This document shows positions 59,130 to 64,000 of a stretch of 64,000 nt of DNA, one piece after another. Source of the stretch: Climacium dendroides (Eukaryota > Streptophyta > Bryopsida > Hypnales > Climaciaceae); contig OX467087.1 in assembly GCA_950106755.1 (NCBI GenBank), forward strand, positions 8,622,047-8,686,046, read 5' to 3'. The position numbers were made by a program, and so were the translations under genes. The notes below the pieces were generated by a model. That model saw nothing but the letters and a program-made list of their open reading frames with translations, was not told the DNA's origin and made no database searches. The first letter of the stretch is position 1. Each line of letters begins with the position of its first letter.

Positions 59130-60064
59130 CCCCTAAGTCCCAAAAGTCCCTACAAGGGACTCTTGGGATTTCGGGTAGGCTTGTGTGATCTCAATTTTTG
59201 ACATAATTTTTTGAAACTTTTTTTAAAGATAAGAAATCAGATTAGCTTTCTAGGAATATAATTTTTATTTCAATTGGTGCCACAAAACAAAAGTTATGCC
59301 ACCATAAGTTCCAAAAGCAACTTGATAGGCAACCTCCAAAAAATCACATAAAGTTGAATTTTCTTGCTTTAATTTTCTTGTTTTAATTTTTTTTTCAAAG
59401 ATTATATTTTATCTACATATGAAACTTTGATTCATTTTATTTGGACTAATGATGAGAAAGTTATGGACAATCTTATTTTTCAAGCAACCTAAGCATCTTT
59501 TTGAAAAAATAACTTATAAAATCCATTTTTGAATGCAATTTTTACAAATTTTCCAAAAAATTGTTAAACAAGGTTAAATTTTCTTCCTAGAACAATCCCA
59601 TTGATGGGATTATTGTGTTTTAATTCCATCTTAAAGCTATTAATGGTTTAGTCATCCCTTCAATCTTGAACCTACTTCTACTCAACAATTTTTTAATGAG
59701 TGAAAATTAAATTTTTTTTGTTGAATTTTTTTTTTCTAGATTCTCAACTCAATTCTCCAATACAAATAATTAAAAAATCAAAATCAATAGTACAAAAATT
59801 TTAAGTTAAAAAGATTGAAAGTCAAAAAATTTAATCAATCAAGATGTTAAATAAATTGGTTTTCTTTACTTTAAATGCAAATATCTTGCAATCTATGTGG
59901 TCAAAGCTTCTAAAAAATTTTCCATGCATTTTTATACTAGTATAGTCCAAGATCCTATAGTTTGATATGAAAAAAAAACAGTTTTTAAAGTTTTTTGCTC
60001 TTTGCAATAGAAATGGCAGTTTTGAGTAGGTTTTAATGGAAAAAAGGCCTTAGGACTTTAGGGG
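59130..60064 (-). mobile_element. TTAA-flanked element, 935 bp, fullest copy of its family
   Basis: TTAA at 59126-59129 and 60065-60068. Tips CCCCTAAGTCCCAAAAGTCC and, inverted, CCCCTAAAGTCCTAAGGCC. Just inside the left tip, AGTCCCTACAAGGGACT is a small perfect-armed hairpin. On the minus strand the element lines up with 987-1300 (first part), 4590-4915 and 17040-17674 (later part), so at least four copies exist in the window. No transposase. Confidence 0.8.
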
Positions 60065-60068
60065 TTAA

Positions 60069-61932
60069 TAAGAACATGTTGCATAATCAAGGTAACAAGC
60101 AATTTCATTCAACCCAATTCTATAGTGCTTTAGTTGCATGATTTAGAAGCTAGTATTATCTTTCCATTTGTGTCATAGACATAATATATTGTTTTGGTTC
60201 ATTTTACCATTTTTGGGCTTAAAAAATAAAGAGTAGTAAACATTGATTTTATTAAAAGTAAGCATGGCATATGAGTAGTCTATTGAGAAGTATACATGTA
60301 GAATATTGGTTGCATTCGTGAAATCAAGTACATAATTGCAAAGAATGTAGTATAAATTCTACTTGAGATTCAAAGATGGAAAAATATGACTATGACATTA
60401 GAGGTATGCACTTTTTTTAATATTCCAATAATAGTGAACAGCATTTTTATTTGAAAAGATTAGAATTTATATATTTATGAAGATATGAGAATTTCAAATA
60501 GACATGATTATTGATACTTCAAGCTTACAATAGAACTCATTTATATACATGACATCCATTGAAATGCTCATCTCCTCGAACATGGCGATGGCGAGACTAG
60601 CTTCAGAAAAACGATGTCAAGTATTGCTTTGTTCTTGACAATCATGGAGCAAACCTTGACAGAGAAGTCACCCCAGGAAACCAATGAAACTAGATAATAA
60701 ACATTTTCACCCTCTTCATTTGTACTGACAGTCCAAACATTGAGGACAGTGGCTATGATATCCTCCCGAGCTCCAACCATTTTTTTGTGACAGTTCTCAC
60801 AATTAAAAGAGTCCTATATTGATGGAACAGAACTGGTCTGCAAGCAAGTTAGATTTAGTAAGCCAACTAGCTAATGCTATGCGTGTTGATCCTTGAACAT
60901 TGCATGTTCAGAAAGGTCGTATCAAAAAAGACCAGAAATTTCCCAACTTGGGTACATTTACGAAAAGAGATCTCCACTAGAACCAGCCAGGCAGAATATC
61001 GTGGATTATGTGGATTTATGTGGATTTATGTGTACACTTCAACCCGCTTTCTCCTGGGCTTGTTAAGGTGCAATTCCAGACGTGCAAACATTTTTCAAGG
61101 TATTTTTGACCAGGCAATTGTCGACATGAAGGAAATAGGCCCATCCCATATGGGAATTACACTTAAAGAACAGGGAAAGGGCCCGGGAACTAGTGATGGA
61201 TTTCCTTGCGTCTGTTAGAGACGCTGTCTAGAACCATGCGGCACTTTCTAAAATCGGCACTCTCTGAAATCGGCACTTGTCCTACTCGTCCAAAATTTTT
61301 GAGGTCAGGTAGATTTTCAGTTGGGCAACGAAAAAGAACCAGACGCAGTGAAAGTCCTCGTTTTCAGCACTTCAACACCACATTTTGACTCTGAAACCTG
61401 CTAGAATTTCCAAAATTTTATGAAGTGACTTTACAACACTAAATACCAGACATGTGGCAAATTTGACACAAGTAGTCAGGGAGCGGCCATCTCCACATTG
61501 TAGTGTAGACGGACTTGAACCTCCAAGAGATCAAGAAACCTCAATTTCCTTCTGCGTTCTCCAATAGAAACGTAATTTCTATGAATTTAAATCCATTTTT
61601 TTACCAGCTCATGCAATCATCTTCACGAGTACTAGTAATGCTGAATTTGGAACCGTTTGAATTACGTTCTTCACAGTGTGATCACAAGCATTGGTCATGT
61701 AAAAACCAAGAATCCATGCTGTTTTCGGGGATAAGGAACAGTAACAATCGAACTTTCCATGTCCCACGACCACGTCTCACAATTCCATGAGGGATACTGT
61801 TCAATTGGTTTTCCTGACCTACGTCAAGCAAACATAGGCGAGGTTTTTAGTAATACCCAGCTGTTTCACGACCGGTAAGACAGAATCCAATACAGTAAAG
61901 ATGGAATCCACCCCACAAGAAGCGTGACCAAT
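60069..61932. other. Intergenic, no supported gene
   Basis: AT-rich to about 60540, then mixed. A 70-residue minus-strand frame at 60568-60780 starts cleanly with MVGAREDIIATVLNVWTVST and looks protein-like, but I do not recognise it. It could be a gene fragment. Short simple repeats lie near 61008-61035 (ATGTGGATTT) and 61235-61275 (AAATCGGCACT, twice). Confidence 0.4.
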
Positions 61933-61969
61933 CCAGCCCGACCCTAGTGCGTCTTATCGGTCGGGCTGG
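61933..61969. repeat. Perfect 11-bp GC-rich hairpin
   Basis: CCAGCCCGACC (61933-61943) and GGTCGGGCTGG (61959-61969) with a 15-base loop. It stands at the start of a GC-rich block. Confidence 0.8.
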
Positions 61970-64000
61970 TAAGGGTTTCTGGCGTGCCTTGGGTCGCCCG
62001 GCAACCAGTAGTGCTGCTGCTTTCGATCAACGTGCACTCATCAATCGTGCCTTCTTTTGAAATTGTTCGTCGATAGACGGATGTCGCTTGCTGCTGCTGA
62101 GTGGCAAGGAAGTTCAGTCCACTGCTGGAGGAGTTGGATCGGCCTCTCAGAAAGAAGTCGGCTCGGAAAGAAGTCGGTAGGATTTCTTTCGCACTGGTGG
62201 CGTTCGCAGGGGACGACACGAGGCGCACGGCATCGAGGCCCGCTCGCAGTGAGTGGCACCTTCACTGGACTTGTCTTCTTGGGCGGAGTGGTGACTTCGT
62301 TTGCTGGGCACTCGATCTGAAGTCTGGTGACTTTTTCAGTCCTACTTGACCCTTGAGAGTCCGTTTTCGATTCTTTTGTCGTTCTCTTGAAGTTTTCTTT
62401 TTAGTGCCTGTAGATATGAGAATCATCTAGTGTTGGAAAAAAGGAGTAGGTTGGTTTTGAGGAAATTGGATTAAGAGCTGAAATTTACTTTAGAGCTGGA
62501 GTGTTGTTTGGATGTGGAGGACTGGGTTCCATCACAAGGAGACTCACAGAGGGAGAGGAAGCTCCCGTTGCGTCTTCCGTGTGGTGCAGTGGGATGTTTG
62601 GTTTGTTTGATGTACTTGATGCTTGGTGATTGACTTTATGTGTGTAGATTGATTGCAACTAATGAGGGTTGGTCGTTTGATCATTTTGTTATTGTTGCGT
62701 GTTGTTACTCTCGCAGTCGTCTATCTGTTCCGTTGATGACAGTGCACCGTATGTGCGGACCGCCGGCTTCCTCGATGATGTCGTCATTGTAGCGTAAGTT
62801 CTTTCTGTGTTCAAGAAACGTTTGTTTTTGTTTCTTTGCACTTTGGTATAGCTTTAAGGAAGGGGATTCGTTCCCGTGGTTTGCAGTGGTTTCTGTTGTT
62901 AGAATGATCTTTATTTTAATGAGGGTCTGTGTGTTTGAAAGAGAGAGCTTCTCTTGTCACCTCATCAACACAGAGAAGGGGGTGAACAGTTTCTCGTTGG
63001 AGACCTTTTGGCCGCGGATTGGAATCCTCTCAATTTCATTTCTTTTTTGTCCAACTCATGCTATGTTCTTCCTTGATTGTGGTGACACAAGATTTGGCCC
63101 CATCTAATTTACGGAGTATATTTTTTACAATAGGGTCAATCGAGTTGGTCGTTTCGTAGCATGGATCCTTAGTCCTTCAGGGGTGAAGCAGATAATGTGC
63201 CGTTGAGCAATGTTGATATTGAGTGCGCTCTGCTGTTTGAACTGAAGTGTTAACTTTGAAATCTGTTTGTGGTGCAGTGAACATTCCATCTCTCCGTCTT
63301 CGATTCTCTTGTTGTTTTCGGTTTCTTGGAAGTTTTCTTTTGAGTGCCTGTAGATATGGAATTTTTGTCTATTTGGGCACTCATGGGTTCGTGAAGGTTG
63401 ACTCTGACTCATGTGTCTATTGTGTCGGTATTTTCCTTCCTTCTTTATCTGACTAATGGAACGCGGTGTACTGATTTGCAGGTGGAATTTGATTCGGAGG
63501 GAAGTGGTTCCTGCAGATCTGGCATAAGACCTGAAGCGAATCTTCCTTCCTCAATTCTACATTCCGTGTGTATTCTTGCGGTCGGGCATCCATCCCTCGG
63601 TACCTCCAGAATGTTCTTTTAAAATGCGCGAAGATTATCAAATGAAACCTGGCGTCAGAACTGCAACTCACGGCTTCGAAATCTGACTGCACATGAGTAT
63701 GTATTGTTTGATTATTAGGTGCCATCCTGTCCTGTTGCTTGTCATCCTGTGCGCTCCTTTCCTGAACTTGCACCGCTCGTCTTTCGTTGTGAGAGCCGCC
63801 CTTGTTGATATGGAGTGGTGTGACACCGTCAGAGAAGATCACATCCGTGTGAGACACAGGTTTCTTCCTGTAACTTCAGAAGAATCGTTCGTGTGCCCTG
63901 GTCTGAATCTTGTGCGTGAGCGGTCTAGGGAAGAACGGAAACCGGTCCATAGAGGAGATTTGTGTGAATCTTTAAAGGAATTGTTGCTGTTGAGAAGGGC
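61970..64000. other. GC-rich block at the right edge, possible leader of a gene outside the window
   Basis: Base composition and T-rich intron-like stretches resemble a plant gene's 5' part, but no frame carries a known domain (longest 134 residues, 63453-63857 minus). About 60 bases are duplicated directly: near 62360-62418 and 63298-63357, both ending AGTGCCTGTAGATATG. The next kilobases to the right are needed to interpret this. Confidence 0.4.

Overview
The window is nuclear DNA of a land plant. Genic stretches are GC-richer and the long spaces between them are AT-rich and packed with transposon debris. Evidence for a plant: a plastid-type NAD-malate dehydrogenase with a transit-peptide-like N terminus, a SPARK-type receptor kinase, a trihelix (Myb/SANT-like) protein, GT-AG introns of plant size, AAACCCT telobox motifs, and CACTA, hAT and Stowaway-like elements. 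I cannot fix the species. The DDE transposase relic near 2.6-3.5 kb resembles copies I associate with non-seed plants, but this is only an impression.

Four genes look intact. (1) 9069-10418 (+) is an intronless trihelix/SANT-like protein whose C-terminal coiled coil is eight 33-bp (11-residue) repeats. (2) 11724-13673 (-) is a single-exon SPARK receptor-like kinase; a relic of a second copy's 3' end lies just downstream near 11.3 kb. (3) 37376-42389 (-) is a 12-exon palmitoyl-protein thioesterase whose exons I could join into one 319-residue protein with the complete catalytic triad, a 21-nt microexon and one GC-AG intron. (4) 47506-50224 (-) is a five-exon plastid-type NAD-malate dehydrogenase of 405 residues. 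These are housekeeping, signalling and regulatory genes with no visible shared pathway.

Three broken protein-coding relics are clear: a DDE_1 (pogo/Tigger-like) transposase at about 2590-3504, a hAT transposase at 26480-28759 kept in one frame but cut by four amber codons, and an apparently processed MAK/RCK-type protein kinase at about 58090-59040.

The remaining sequence is mostly small DNA elements, many with both ends and target duplications visible. They include CACTA-type elements (19401-20839, 21050-21281, 21432-21593, 55440-56752), TA-flanked Stowaway/mariner-like elements (24546-25032 with 24760-24977 nested in it, 30138-30415, 34231-34509, 38054-38604, and an inverted pair at 51131-51714 and 56885-57466), and a family flanked by TTAA with CCCCTAAA-like tips (21725-22435, 29104-29334, 33349-33940, 44380-45192, 55189-55398, 59130-60064, with partial copies elsewhere). 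The TTAA family is the most novel item here: its ends are of piggyBac type, which is unexpected in a land plant. Several minisatellites and diverged dispersed repeats complete the picture.
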